The position numbers were made by a program, and so were the translations under genes. The notes below the pieces were generated by a model. It was not told where the DNA came from. It was given only the letters and a program-made list of their open reading frames with translations, and ran no database searches. From Eggerthella lenta DSM 2243 (GTDB taxonomy: Bacteria > Actinomycetota > Coriobacteriia > Coriobacteriales > Eggerthellaceae): a stretch of 64,000 bases of DNA. Shown in pieces: positions 26,495-34,851 of this stretch (its first letter is position 1; each line of letters starts with the position of its first letter). The stretch is from positions 124,001-188,000 of the forward strand of contig NC_013204.1 in assembly GCF_000024265.1 (NCBI RefSeq), read 5' to 3'.

Positions 26495-26717
26495 GCACGC
26501 CGCAGGGCCGTTTCTGCACAAAAAGACGCGACGTGCGACACCTTGTCGGTTGCCGCATTTCGCGCAGTTTTGGTTGCTTTGGAAAACGCCTGATCGATAT
26601 TGTAGCGATCGGAGGAGTATGGAAGGCTTCGTCGACAGGACGGTTGGAAAGCTCTTTTCGAGGCTTCCAGGCGTCGCACGTCGCGTCTTTTTGTGCAGAA
26701 ACGGCCCTGCGGCGTGC
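26495..26717. repeat. MITE-like element with perfect 45-bp inverted ends
   Basis: The arms 26495-26539 and 26673-26717 are exact reverse complements over 45 bases, beginning gcacgccgcagggccg and ending gacgtgcgac. They enclose 133 bases with no gene. The whole 223-bp unit has the form of a non-autonomous inverted-repeat element, or of a very long RNA hairpin if transcribed. No flanking target duplication was found. Confidence 0.7.
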
Positions 26718-26832
26718 ATCGGCGTCGTCCCGTGCAGCGCCCCCGGTCCCGGTTCGGTGCGCATAGGGTTCTTGGCAGGTGCAGCAGGTAGAAAACGGCG
26801 TACGTCTTTCTTTCCTGTCGCCTCTCGCAGCA

Positions 26833-26848
26833 TGTTTCACGTGAAACA
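26833..26848. other. parS-like site 1 (perfect)
   Basis: tgtttcacgtgaaaca, a perfect 16-bp palindrome matching the ParB/Spo0J-binding parS consensus. The symmetry extends to 22 bases here (26830-26851). Confidence 0.75.
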
Positions 26849-26924
26849 TGCGTACGTTTTTACCTGTTCGCCACGTATAACTCTCGTGGTCGCGACTATT
26901 CTTTATAAAGATAGCTTAAAGTCG

Positions 26925-26996
26925 TTGCACTAATAATATCAGGTAATATAATTAGCACTGCAAGTAAAAGGGGAACGAGAACGGGGAACTTGCAGT
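26925..26996 (+). promoter_or_regulatory. Sigma-70-type promoter and palindrome of the molybdoenzyme operon
   Basis: A -35 box TTGCAC (26925-26930) and a -10 box TATAAT (26947-26952) are 16 bases apart. Just downstream are perfect inverted arms actgcaagt (26957-26965) and acttgcagt (26988-26996), which could be an operator or a leader hairpin. The start codon is at 27085. The region is far more AT-rich than its surroundings. Confidence 0.7.
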
Positions 26997-27084
26997 CCGG
27001 GGCGCTTTGAAGGGGGATTCTTCGACGCGCGCACCCCTCCGCATCTCCGACCCCTCCATGCAGAGTGAGGCAAAAGGAGGAGAG

Positions 27085-30000
27085 ATGTCACTAAAGATGA
27101 GCCGCCGAGGCTTCGTGAAGGCTTCGGCCGTCGCGACCGCTTCGACGCTGCTGCTCGGCGCGTCGGCGACCACCGCCGCGGCCGACGAGGCAGCGGCCAC
27201 CAGCACCTCGTCCGATGACGTGAAGATCATCCCCAGCGCGTGCCGCCAGTGCTACGGCCGCTGCGCGTTGTTCGGGCACGTCAAGGACGGGCGCCTCGTG
27301 AAGATCGAGGGCAACCCCGACCTGTTCAGCGAGGGCACGCTGTGCGGGCGCTGCTTCGCCATCCCGCAGGAGCTGTACAACCCGCTGCGCGTGCGCTACC
27401 CGCAGAAGCGCGTGGGCGAGAAGGGCTCCGGCCAGTGGAAGCGCATCACGTGGGAAGAGGCCTACGAGGAAGCGCGCGACCGCTTCACCAAGATCGGCGA
27501 GGAGCACGGTTGGCACACCATCGCGCACCAGTACGGCACGGGCCGCGACATGCTGCAGTTCCAGGCCATCAACAAGCTGTGGCTTGAGCTGGGCTCTACG
27601 GCCACGTTCGGCGTGGGCAACCTGTGCTGGGTGGGCTCGTACTTCTCCAGCCAGCGTTTGTACGGCGACGAGACGCAGTACACCGGCTGGGACGGCAACA
27701 ACACCGACTGCATCCTCATCTGGTGCCGCCAGGAGCGCAGCCGCGGCTACTACGACTGGCTCACCGTCAAGCGCGCGCAGGAGCGCGGCGCGAAGGTCAT
27801 CTGCGTCGACCCCCGCTTCACCTGCACGGCTTCCAAGGCAGACATCTGGCTGCCCATTCGCCCCGGCTCCGACATGGCGCTGGTGCTGGCTTTCATCAAC
27901 GAGATCGTCCACTCTGACAAGTGCGCAACCGAATTCGCGCGCATGTACACGAACGCCCCGTTCTTCATCGACGAGAAGGACGCCGACGGCAACGGCACGG
28001 GCTACCAGCTGCGCGAGTCGTACCTCAAGGAGGACGGCAACGAGGAGCTGTACGCCGCGTGGGACGAGAACAGCGACCAGCTGATCTTCTGGTCCGGCGA
28101 CTGGCAGAACACGAAGGGCGTGGGCGGCCCGAAGGCCTTCCAGTGGCTCGACGCCGAGGGCAACATCGTGGCCGACGCGAAGCCCGCGCTGTCCGGCAGC
28201 CATGAGATCAACGGCAAGACCTACCGCACCAGCTGGGACATCCTGGTGGAGCACGTCACCCCGTGGACCATCCAGCGCGCCGCCGAGTTCTGCGAGCTTC
28301 CCGAGGACAAGATCAAGGAAGCCATCGACGCCTACATCGACGCCAGCCCGCACGCGTGCTTCACGCGCGGCCAGAAGGTGGAGTTCTCCATCAACACGTC
28401 CGGCATCTCGCAGGCGTTCACCATCATGATGGCGCTGGCCGGCAACTTCGACTCGAAGGGCGGCCAGAACATCGGCCGCGAGCCCGCCACCGGCTACGAC
28501 TCCTTCATGTTCGACGTCGTGCCGAACCAGAAGGGCCGCATGGGGCAGCGCCGCAAGGAAACGGCCATGAACATCAAGAAGCTGTCCGTGTGCCAGAACA
28601 CCGGCTACCAGGACATCCTCGTGGCCGACGACGCCACCGGCGAGCTGAAGACCACGAAGCAGAACTCCGGCGGCCAGGTCATCTACGGCCAGCAGGGCGG
28701 CTTCGGCGCGGCCACGACGAAGGCCATGGCGAAGGGCGATCCGTTCCAGATCTACGGGTACTGGCAGCAGACGTCCGAGCCCATCCTCTCCATCGAGGGC
28801 GGCCACGAGATCGTCGAAGGCTTCAAGAACCTGGACTTCTTCGTGAACGTGGACCTGTACATGACGCCGTCGGGCGAGCTGGCCGACATCATCCTGCCGG
28901 CCGCGCATCCCAACGAAGTGGACCGCGTCGAGTGGGCGCACTCCGGCCACGGCTATCCGACCAGCCACACCTACCTCATCCGCCAGCCGTTCCACGAGCC
29001 GCTGGGCGAGTGCCGCGACGACATGGACATCTGCTTCGAGTTCGCGAAGTACATGGATGTGGATATGTACTGGAAGGACAAGTACGAGTTCTTCGACTAC
29101 ATGGTGAAGGGCCCCGAGACGCTTCCGCCCGATCTGAGCTGCGCGAGCTTCGAGGAGTTCCGCGAGCGCATCAGCGTGACCGGTGTGGAGATGGCCACCG
29201 TGAAGAACGCGCCGAAGTACGAGACGGGCTTCATGCGCAAGACGAGCGACTTCCGCCCCGGCTTCAACACCATGTACCGCGGCAACAAGATGGGCTCGGT
29301 CTACCGCTTCCCCGGCGCGCAAACGCCGGACGGCAAGGTGATCCCGCCGCATCCGCAGTCCGACAACGGCAAGATGGAGCTGTGGAGCGAAGACCTGCTG
29401 CTGTACGGAAACGGCGCTCTGCCCATGTACATCGAGCCGCCCATCACGAAGATCTCGCGCCCCGATCTGCTGGACGAGTACCCGTACACGCTGATCACGG
29501 GCGGCCGCAGCCACGCGTTCTTCCACACCGAGTACCGCAACAGTCCGTGGATGCGCGAGGTGCACATGTTCCCGACGATGGACATCAACCCCGCCGCCGC
29601 CGCCGAGCACGGCATCGAGCAGGACGACTGGGTGTACATCGAGACGTACGTCGACCGCATCAAGCAGCGCGCGAACCTCACCGAGGCCATCAAGCCGGGC
29701 ATGATCCACGTCGAGCACGACTGGTGGTTCCCCGAGCGCGAGGCCACCGACGACCTGCACGGCGCGTTCGACAGCAACTGCAACGTGCTGTTCGAGAACA
29801 ACGGCCCGTACGATCCCGCGGTGGGCACCGACAACTACGGCGGCCTGTGCAAGGTGTACAAGGCCGACGACGGCGCGCCGAAGAACATCTGCATGAACTC
29901 GGAAGACCTCAAGATATTCCTGCCGCTGACCGCCGACCAGCTGGCCGCCGACGACCAGCAGAACGGCGTCACGCAGGTGACGAAGGGGGGTGCGAAGTAA
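27085..30000 (+). CDS. Tat-exported molybdopterin oxidoreductase, catalytic subunit
   Basis: A 971-residue DMSO-reductase-family enzyme that would reduce or oxidise an unknown substrate outside the cytoplasmic membrane using bis-MGD molybdenum. The Tat motif SRRGFVK is at residues 6-12. One [4Fe-4S] site is formed by Cys53, Cys56, Cys60 and Cys87 (C-x2-C-x3-C-x26-C). The likely Mo ligand is Cys181 in GVGNLCWVG. The C-terminal molybdopterin-binding domain starts near LITGGRSHAFFHTEYRN. The ATG at 27085 follows aaaggagg. It heads a six-gene operon with electron-transfer, anchor and chaperone subunits. Eggerthella uses such enzymes for varied acceptors, including catechol dehydroxylation, but the substrate cannot be named from sequence. 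Confidence 0.88.
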   Translation: MSLKMSRRGFVKASAVATASTLLLGASATTAAADEAAATSTSSDDVKIIPSACRQCYGRCALFGHVKDGRLVKIEGNPDLFSEGTLCGRCFAIPQELYNPLRVRYPQKRVGEKGSGQWKRITWEEAYEEARDRFTKIGEEHGWHTIAHQYGTGRDMLQFQAINKLWLELGSTATFGVGNLCWVGSYFSSQRLYGDETQYTGWDGNNTDCILIWCRQERSRGYYDWLTVKRAQERGAKVICVDPRFTCTASKADIWLPIRPGSDMALVLAFINEIVHSDKCATEFARMYTNAPFFIDEKDADGNGTGYQLRESYLKEDGNEELYAAWDENSDQLIFWSGDWQNTKGVGGPKAFQWLDAEGNIVADAKPALSGSHEINGKTYRTSWDILVEHVTPWTIQRAAEFCELPEDKIKEAIDAYIDASPHACFTRGQKVEFSINTSGISQAFTIMMALAGNFDSKGGQNIGREPATGYDSFMFDVVPNQKGRMGQRRKETAMNIKKLSVCQNTGYQDILVADDATGELKTTKQNSGGQVIYGQQGGFGAATTKAMAKGDPFQIYGYWQQTSEPILSIEGGHEIVEGFKNLDFFVNVDLYMTPSGELADIILPAAHPNEVDRVEWAHSGHGYPTSHTYLIRQPFHEPLGECRDDMDICFEFAKYMDVDMYWKDKYEFFDYMVKGPETLPPDLSCASFEEFRERISVTGVEMATVKNAPKYETGFMRKTSDFRPGFNTMYRGNKMGSVYRFPGAQTPDGKVIPPHPQSDNGKMELWSEDLLLYGNGALPMYIEPPITKISRPDLLDEYPYTLITGGRSHAFFHTEYRNSPWMREVHMFPTMDINPAAAAEHGIEQDDWVYIETYVDRIKQRANLTEAIKPGMIHVEHDWWFPEREATDDLHGAFDSNCNVLFENNGPYDPAVGTDNYGGLCKVYKADDGAPKNICMNSEDLKIFLPLTADQLAADDQQNGVTQVTKGGAK

Positions 30001-30001
30001 C

Positions 30002-30574
30002 ATGACCCGCAACATTATCGACATCGACCTGGACAGCTGCATCGGCTGCCACTCCTGCGCCGTCGTGTGCAAGCAGGAGAACAACGTGGGGCTGGGCACG
30101 TTCTACAACAAGGTGCTGACGGTGGGCTCTTCGGGAACCTATCCCGACCTGGAGATGTACTACCTGCCCGTGTCGTGCCAGCATTGCGACAACCCGGAAT
30201 GCGTCAGCGTGTGCCCCACCGGTGCCAGCTACAAGCGCGACGACGGCGTGGTGCTGGTGGATCACAGCAAGTGCATCGGCTGCCAGTACTGCGTCATGGC
30301 CTGCCCCTACGGCGTGCGCGCGTACGACACCGGCAAGGACAAGGGCGTTATCGAAAAGTGCACGATGTGCGCGCACCTCATCGACAAGGGCGAGAAGCCG
30401 GCGTGCGTGAAGCACTGCCCGGGCCAGGCCCGCAAGTTCGGCGACCTGGACGACCCCCAGTCCGATGTGTCGAAGCTGCGCGCCGCAAAGAAGACGTACA
30501 AGCTGAAGGACGTGGGGAACCATCCGGGCGTGGACTACGCCATGGACAAGTGCGCCTGGAAGGGAGATGAGTAA
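30002..30574 (+). CDS. Four-cluster ferredoxin-like electron transfer subunit (DmsB/NrfC type)
   Basis: A 190-residue protein with four clusters of Cys: CIGCHSCAVVC near residue 13, CQHCDNPECVSVC near 60, CIGCQYCVMAC near 90, and CTMCAHL...CVKHC near 120. This is the classic four-[4Fe-4S] wire carrying electrons between the membrane anchor and the molybdenum subunit. It has no signal peptide, as expected for a subunit exported with its Tat partner. It starts one base after the catalytic subunit's stop and ends 2 bases before the anchor gene. Confidence 0.92.
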   Translation: MTRNIIDIDLDSCIGCHSCAVVCKQENNVGLGTFYNKVLTVGSSGTYPDLEMYYLPVSCQHCDNPECVSVCPTGASYKRDDGVVLVDHSKCIGCQYCVMACPYGVRAYDTGKDKGVIEKCTMCAHLIDKGEKPACVKHCPGQARKFGDLDDPQSDVSKLRAAKKTYKLKDVGNHPGVDYAMDKCAWKGDE

Positions 30575-30576
30575 CC

Positions 30577-31455
30577 ATGGAAATCCAGTGGCCACTTCTG
30601 ATTTTCAGCGTGCTGTTGGGTGTCACCTCGGGCTCGTTCGTGTTCCTGGCCGTGGGCGAGCTGCGCGGCAAGTTCCGCGAAGTGCGGTTCTCGGGCGCGC
30701 TGATCGCGCTCATCTGCCTGGCCGTGGGCGGCTGCGTGTCGGTGCTGCACATGGGGCACCCGGAGCGCGCGACGCATTTGCTGGGCAACCTGGGATCCGG
30801 GCTGTCGAAGGAGCTGTTCGTCGTCGCCATCATGGGCATCATCGCGTTGGTGTACCTGGTGCTGGCGAAGAAGGACTACCCTGGCGTGTCGAAGGTGTTC
30901 GGCGTGCTGGGAGGCATCGTGGGCCTGGTGCTGCCGTTCGTGGCAGGGTCGTCGTACCTGATCGCGGCCCGTCCTGCGTGGGATAGCATCGCGCTTCCCC
31001 TGATGTTCTTGGGCGCCGGCCTGGCTTTGGGCATGACGCTGATGGCCGGCCTCGTGCTGCTGCGCGGCAAGGCCGCCGAAGAGGGCGGCTTCGCGCTGAA
31101 GCTGGCGCTGGCGGGCGTCGTCATCATGGCGGTGACCACGGTGGCGTACGTGGTGTGGATCGCCATCGCTCCGTACCAGGCGCCGACGCGTTCCATCGAT
31201 CGTCTGATCTCGGGCGATTTGGCCGTGATGTTCTGGGCGGGCGTCGTGGTGATCGGCATCGTGGTCCCGGTTGCGCTGACCGTGCTGGCCTGCGTGCAGG
31301 CGACGAAGGGAGCGGGCGACACCGGTTCGGTCGCGCCGAAGCAGCTGGCCATGTACCTGCTCGGAGCGTGCGCCTGCACCGCCATCGGCGCCGTGGTGAT
31401 CCGCATCATCATGTACGCCGTGGGCACCAGCGTGGAGCAGTTCATCTACCACTGA
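30577..31455 (+). CDS. DmsC-like membrane anchor subunit
   Basis: A 292-residue integral membrane protein with about eight hydrophobic helices. The HMGHPERATHLLGNL segment near residue 60 and following LSKELF match the DmsC family hallmark around the quinol site. It would anchor the oxidoreductase and pass electrons from menaquinol to the ferredoxin subunit. It sits third in the operon with a 2-base gap. A 10-C homopolymer and hairpin follow before the chaperone gene. Confidence 0.88.
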   Translation: MEIQWPLLIFSVLLGVTSGSFVFLAVGELRGKFREVRFSGALIALICLAVGGCVSVLHMGHPERATHLLGNLGSGLSKELFVVAIMGIIALVYLVLAKKDYPGVSKVFGVLGGIVGLVLPFVAGSSYLIAARPAWDSIALPLMFLGAGLALGMTLMAGLVLLRGKAAEEGGFALKLALAGVVIMAVTTVAYVVWIAIAPYQAPTRSIDRLISGDLAVMFWAGVVVIGIVVPVALTVLACVQATKGAGDTGSVAPKQLAMYLLGACACTAIGAVVIRIIMYAVGTSVEQFIYH

Positions 31456-31513
31456 TACGGTTGGGGGCGCGCGGCCTGGTGCGGCGCGTCCCCCTCATCC
31501 GCCTTCCCCCGTG

Positions 31514-31549
31514 CCTGAACGCTGCAACCCCCCCCCCGCAGCGTTCAGG
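31514..31549 (+). other. Intercistronic hairpin with C10 loop
   Basis: A perfect 12-bp stem (cctgaacgctgc with gcagcgttcagg) encloses a loop of aa plus ten consecutive C (31528-31537). No T tract follows, so it may attenuate or stabilise the operon mRNA rather than end it. Confidence 0.6.
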
Positions 31550-31599
31550 TGCGAAGGACGGCCGACGAGATCAGACATCAAAACCCAAGGAGGGTAATC

Positions 31600-32277
31600 A
31601 TGATCGAAACCATGCCTGCTGAGCTCGCTGAGAACCTTATCGACTTCTGCGAGAACCGCGACCGCGTGTACGCGCTGCTGTCGCGCTGCTACGAGACCGA
31701 GATCGACGCCGCGTTCGCCGAGGCGCTGGCGGGGGAGGCCGCGCTGGCCTCCGACGACGCCGGCCTGGCCGCTGGGTTCGCCGCGCTCCAGGCCGACCTC
31801 GCCGACTGCGACGAGGATGCGCTCGAGCAGCTGGCGGTCGTCTTCGACCGCGCGTTCTTCGGCATGGGCCCGCGCACCGCTCAGAAGGCCTTCCCGTACG
31901 AGTCGGTGTATACGAGCGAGGGCGGCCTCATGATGCAGGAGGCCTACGCGGAGGTGCTGCACGTGTACCGCGGCGCGGGCTTCGCGAAGAACCCCGGCTT
32001 CAAGGAGCCGGAGGACCACCTGGCCGTGGAGCTGGCCTTCATGGCGCTTCTGTGCGGGCGCGCCGTGGAGGCGCTGCGCGCGGGAGACGAGGCGGGGGCC
32101 GAGCGCCAGCTGCGCGCCCAGAGGGAGTTCCTGAGCGACCACCTGCTGAACTGGATCGACCGCTTCACGGCCGACGTGCGCAAGGCTGCCGAAGACGGCT
32201 TCTATTTCGACTTGGCGACGTTCACCGAAGACTTCCTGACCGCCGACGCGGCCGAGCTCGCCGAAGTGCTGGGGTAG
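31600..32277 (+). CDS. TorD/DmsD-family chaperone
   Basis: A 225-residue, all-helical cytoplasmic protein that would bind the Tat leader of the molybdenum subunit and hold it until cofactor insertion. Family features seen: FDRAFFGMGPRTAQKAFPYESVY and the following LMMQEAYAEVLHVYR segment in the middle, then KEPEDHLAVELAFMALL, the E-P-D-H motif of TorD proteins. The ATG at 31600 has aaggaggg upstream. Its place inside the operon supports the role. Confidence 0.88.
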   Translation: MIETMPAELAENLIDFCENRDRVYALLSRCYETEIDAAFAEALAGEAALASDDAGLAAGFAALQADLADCDEDALEQLAVVFDRAFFGMGPRTAQKAFPYESVYTSEGGLMMQEAYAEVLHVYRGAGFAKNPGFKEPEDHLAVELAFMALLCGRAVEALRAGDEAGAERQLRAQREFLSDHLLNWIDRFTADVRKAAEDGFYFDLATFTEDFLTADAAELAEVLG

Positions 32278-32290
32278 CAGCATGCGATCG

Positions 32291-32420
32291 TGGCACAAAT
32301 TTTCGGTTTGGGCATGGTGGAAGGCGGGCGGGAAACAGCGAACAGGCATTACGTAAATGCATGGTTTGCTATTCGCCAAAAAGTAGAAGGAATTTGCGCC
32401 CAAACCGTGTATTTGTGCCA
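32291..32420. repeat. 130-bp inverted-repeat element inside the operon
   Basis: Arms beginning tggcacaaat at 32291 and ending atttgtgcca at 32420 are imperfect inverted repeats of about 24 bases (tggcacaaat and cggtttgggc are shared). The centre holds acgtaaatgc and no gene. It sits between torD and the napG-like gene. Confidence 0.6.
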
Positions 32421-32449
32421 GATTCGGCCGACCTGACCGACGGCCGAAG

Positions 32450-32465
32450 CGTTTCACGTGAAACA
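32450..32465. other. parS-like site 2 (one mismatch)
   Basis: cgtttcacgtgaaaca; the 14-base core gtttcacgtgaaac is perfect, the first base differs from consensus. It lies about 20 bases before the next gene. Confidence 0.65.
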
Positions 32466-32485
32466 TCGAGTTTGTTGTTGAGGGG

Positions 32486-33229
32486 ATGATAAGTGTGGAG
32501 ACGATTTCCCGACGCGGGTTCCTCGCCGCGGGGGCCGTGGGCGCGGCGATGGTGGGCGTCGGCGGGTTCGGCGCGGTGTCGCGCCAGGCCGACGCCGCGT
32601 TCGTGCGCCCGCCGGGCGCGGAGTCGAACGCGCAGCTGGTGGCGGCGTGCGACCGCTGCGGGCGCTGCCTGCAGGCGTGTCCCTACGGCATCGTGACGCC
32701 GGTTCCGCTGGCCGAGAACCTGGTGGCCTACGGCACGCCGACGCTCGCCTTCGATCACGGGTGCTGCGACTTCTGCATGCAGTGCGTTGACGCGTGCCCC
32801 ACCGGCGCGCTCGCCTACGGCGGCCCGCGCGAGCGCGACCTGGGCGTTGCCGTGGTGGTGAAGGACGCGTGCGTGGCCTGGGACTGGGCCGGCTGCACCG
32901 TGTGTAAGGACGAGTGCCCGGTGGAGGGCGCCATCACGCTGGACGACCACGACCGGCCGGTCGTGCATCCCGAGTACTGCGACGGCTGCGGCAAGTGCGA
33001 GCAGGTGTGCCCCTCGGCCTCGCTGCGCGCCTACGATGCGAGCGTCGAGGACAAGGGCATCGTGGTGGTGTCGCGCTCGAGCGAGGCGGCGCAGGCGACG
33101 GGCGCCGTGTCCAGCGAGGAGCTGGCGTCCAAGCGCACGGTGGCCGTGGCGCAGGCGAACGCGGCGAGCCCCCACACCAAGGGCGTCCACCCCGACGGCC
33201 CCGACGCGACGCGAGAGGCGGGAGCCTGA
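32486..33229 (+). CDS. NapG/MauM-like Tat-exported ferredoxin
   Basis: A 247-residue protein with the Tat motif SRRGFLAAG and then four [4Fe-4S] Cys clusters (CDRCGRCLQACP, CDFCMQCVDACP, C-x3-C with CTVCKDECP, CDGCGKCEQVCP). It resembles NapG, which passes electrons from quinol with NapH to a periplasmic acceptor. The ATG at 32486 lies very close to gagggg; an in-frame GTG at 32495 has better spacing and may be the true start. A 208-base gap holding an inverted repeat and a parS-like site separates it from torD. The last 40 residues are an unstructured Ala-rich tail. Confidence 0.85.
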   Translation: MISVETISRRGFLAAGAVGAAMVGVGGFGAVSRQADAAFVRPPGAESNAQLVAACDRCGRCLQACPYGIVTPVPLAENLVAYGTPTLAFDHGCCDFCMQCVDACPTGALAYGGPRERDLGVAVVVKDACVAWDWAGCTVCKDECPVEGAITLDDHDRPVVHPEYCDGCGKCEQVCPSASLRAYDASVEDKGIVVVSRSSEAAQATGAVSSEELASKRTVAVAQANAASPHTKGVHPDGPDATREAGA

Positions 33230-33230
33230 C

Positions 33231-34187
33231 ATGAAGACGCGCATCAAAACCATCCGCATCCTCGTGGCGACCGCCGTGCTGGCGCTGGCCGTCGTCGCGG
33301 CGCATCTCGGCGGCAATGCCGCCATCGGCACCCTGTGCGCGCTGTGCCCCGTGGGCTTCGCGCAGATCGCCGTCGCCTCGGGCAGCGTGCCGTGGGGCCT
33401 CATGCCCGGCGTGCTGGCCGTGCTGGTCATCGTGTTCTTGCTGGGTCGGGCGTTCTGCTCGTGGCTCTGCCCTTCGCAGCTTCTGAAGAACGTGTTCGGC
33501 GGCCACACCCCGCGCGGCATTCTCGGCCGCAGCGGCGAGGCGGTACCCGTCTTCCGCGGCGGTTCGGCGGCGAGCGATCCGTCCGAGCCTCCTGCATCGG
33601 TTGGAAAATCCTCCGGCTCCGGCTGCTCCACCTGCTCGTCCTGTGGGACCTCCAGTCTCAAAACCCAGGGCCTCGTCCTGGTCGTGCTGCTGGTTGTGTC
33701 TTTCGCTGTGGGGTTCCCGGTGTTCTGCCTGCTGTGCCCCATCGGTCTCGTGTTCGGCACGCTGTGGGCCCTCAACCGCGTGTTCGTTCTGCTGCAGCCG
33801 GGCTGGGAGCTGATCGTCTTCCCGCTCATGCTGCTGGCGGAGCTGTTCCTGTTCAAGCGTTGGTGCTCGTCCATCTGCCCGCTCGGCTTCTTCTTCGGGC
33901 TCATGGGCAAGCTGCGCGCGAAGCTCGGCTTCGGCGCCCGCCCTCAGGCCGACTGCGCCACCTGCATCTCGAAGGAGGGCTGCCGAACCTGTTCCACCGT
34001 GTGCCCCGAGGGCATCGACGTGGCGGATCCCGGCAAGGCGACGCTGGAGGCCTGCACCTTCTGCCTCGACTGCGTGGAGAACTGCCCCACGAAGTCCATC
34101 AAGGTCAAGGCGGGGGCCGGGAAGCCGATACCCGGCTCTTTCGACGAGCTTTCCGACGTTGAGGAGGTCGAACCGTCCGTCAGATAG
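33231..34187 (+). CDS. NapH-like membrane ferredoxin
   Basis: A 318-residue protein has four or five membrane helices, two cytoplasmic C-x3-CP motifs (FCSWLCPSQ and CSSICPLGF) typical of NapH/CcoG-type quinol-linked proteins, and a C-terminal double [4Fe-4S] domain (CATCISKEGCRTCSTVCPEG and CTFCLDCVENCPTKS). A Cys-rich linker GCSTCSSCG lies in the middle. It begins one base after the napG-like stop. With that partner it could form an extra quinol-oxidising branch feeding the molybdoenzyme, or serve maturation. It is the last gene of the operon. Confidence 0.85.
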   Translation: MKTRIKTIRILVATAVLALAVVAAHLGGNAAIGTLCALCPVGFAQIAVASGSVPWGLMPGVLAVLVIVFLLGRAFCSWLCPSQLLKNVFGGHTPRGILGRSGEAVPVFRGGSAASDPSEPPASVGKSSGSGCSTCSSCGTSSLKTQGLVLVVLLVVSFAVGFPVFCLLCPIGLVFGTLWALNRVFVLLQPGWELIVFPLMLLAELFLFKRWCSSICPLGFFFGLMGKLRAKLGFGARPQADCATCISKEGCRTCSTVCPEGIDVADPGKATLEACTFCLDCVENCPTKSIKVKAGAGKPIPGSFDELSDVEEVEPSVR

Positions 34188-34277
34188 CGCACGAGTCCGA
34201 TCTCGTTTCCGTCTTGGCAAGTCGGGCTTCCGCTATCATGAGTGCGAGCCATGATAGCGGTGTCGAAGGGACGGCGT

Positions 34278-34748
34278 ATGAAGTTCACCATAGTGGCGGT
34301 GGGAAAGCTGAAGGAAAAGTTCTGGACGGCTGCGTGCGCCGAGTACCTGAAGCGCATGCAGCCGTACGGTAAGACCGAGGTGCGCGAGATCGCCGACGTC
34401 GATCCTGCGCGCGCGGGCGGCGTGGATGCAGCGCGCGACCGCGAGGGCGCCGCCATCTTGGCCGCGCTCGGGCCCTCGGCGCATGTGGTGCTGCTGGCCA
34501 TCGACGGCAAGCAGCGTTCGAGCGAGAGCTTCTCGCAGCGCATCGACGCGCTCAAGCTGAACGGCGCGAGCGATATCGCGTTCGTCATCGGCGGCTCCGA
34601 CGGCGTGAGCGCCGCGGTGCGTCAGCGTGCCGACGAGACGCTGTCGTTCGGCCCTATCACGCTGCCGCACAACCTGGCTCGTGTGGTGCTGCTGGAACAG
34701 CTCTACCGCGCCCAGAAAATTTCACGCGGCGAGCCATACCATAAATGA
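34278..34748 (+). CDS. rlmH: 23S rRNA pseudouridine(1915)-N3 methyltransferase RlmH
   Basis: A 156-residue SPOUT methyltransferase acting on helix 69 of 23S rRNA with S-adenosylmethionine. Family signatures: MKFTIVAVGKLKE at the start, LLAIDGKQRSSESFS in the middle, FVIGGSDGVS (the SAM-binding knot) and LPHNLARVVLLEQLYRAQKISRGEPYHK at the end, with the invariant C-terminal YH-K. Length is exact for the family. The ATG at 34278 was chosen over an upstream in-frame GTG because it begins the conserved MKF. The stop lies inside the dispersed palindromic repeat that follows. Confidence 0.95.
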   Translation: MKFTIVAVGKLKEKFWTAACAEYLKRMQPYGKTEVREIADVDPARAGGVDAARDREGAAILAALGPSAHVVLLAIDGKQRSSESFSQRIDALKLNGASDIAFVIGGSDGVSAAVRQRADETLSFGPITLPHNLARVVLLEQLYRAQKISRGEPYHK

Positions 34749-34851
34749 GACAAAGGGACGGGTTAATGTCTCGTCGTCGCGAGAGCGCCCGTCCCCTTTG
34801 TCCCCCGAATGAGACATCAACCCCATTCCTTTGCCTCATTTTGCCTCATGA
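34745..34851. repeat. Palindromic dispersed repeat, copy A
   Basis: Imperfect inverted arms (aatgagacaaagggacggg with a facing atcaaccccattcctttgcc type arm, then ctcatt) enclose a centre reading cgtcgcgagagcgcccgtcc. The same centre, reverse-complemented, occurs in the element at 34 kb + 3.5 kb (38234-38335). It overlaps the last bases of rlmH and the 3' end of the metalloprotease gene. Confidence 0.75.

Noticed and set aside
26433-26933. A 166-codon open frame across the inverted-repeat element
   Set aside because: It merely reads through both arms (similar peptides appear twice) and through a parS-like site; no ribosome site or family.
27085-30000. Naming the molybdoenzyme as a specific catechol dehydroxylase
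   Set aside because: Eggerthella has such enzymes in the same superfamily, but no residue seen here fixes the substrate.
27091-30099. A 1002-codon open frame on the minus strand
   Set aside because: Antisense shadow of the molybdoenzyme gene, whose motifs, Tat leader and ribosome site are clear.
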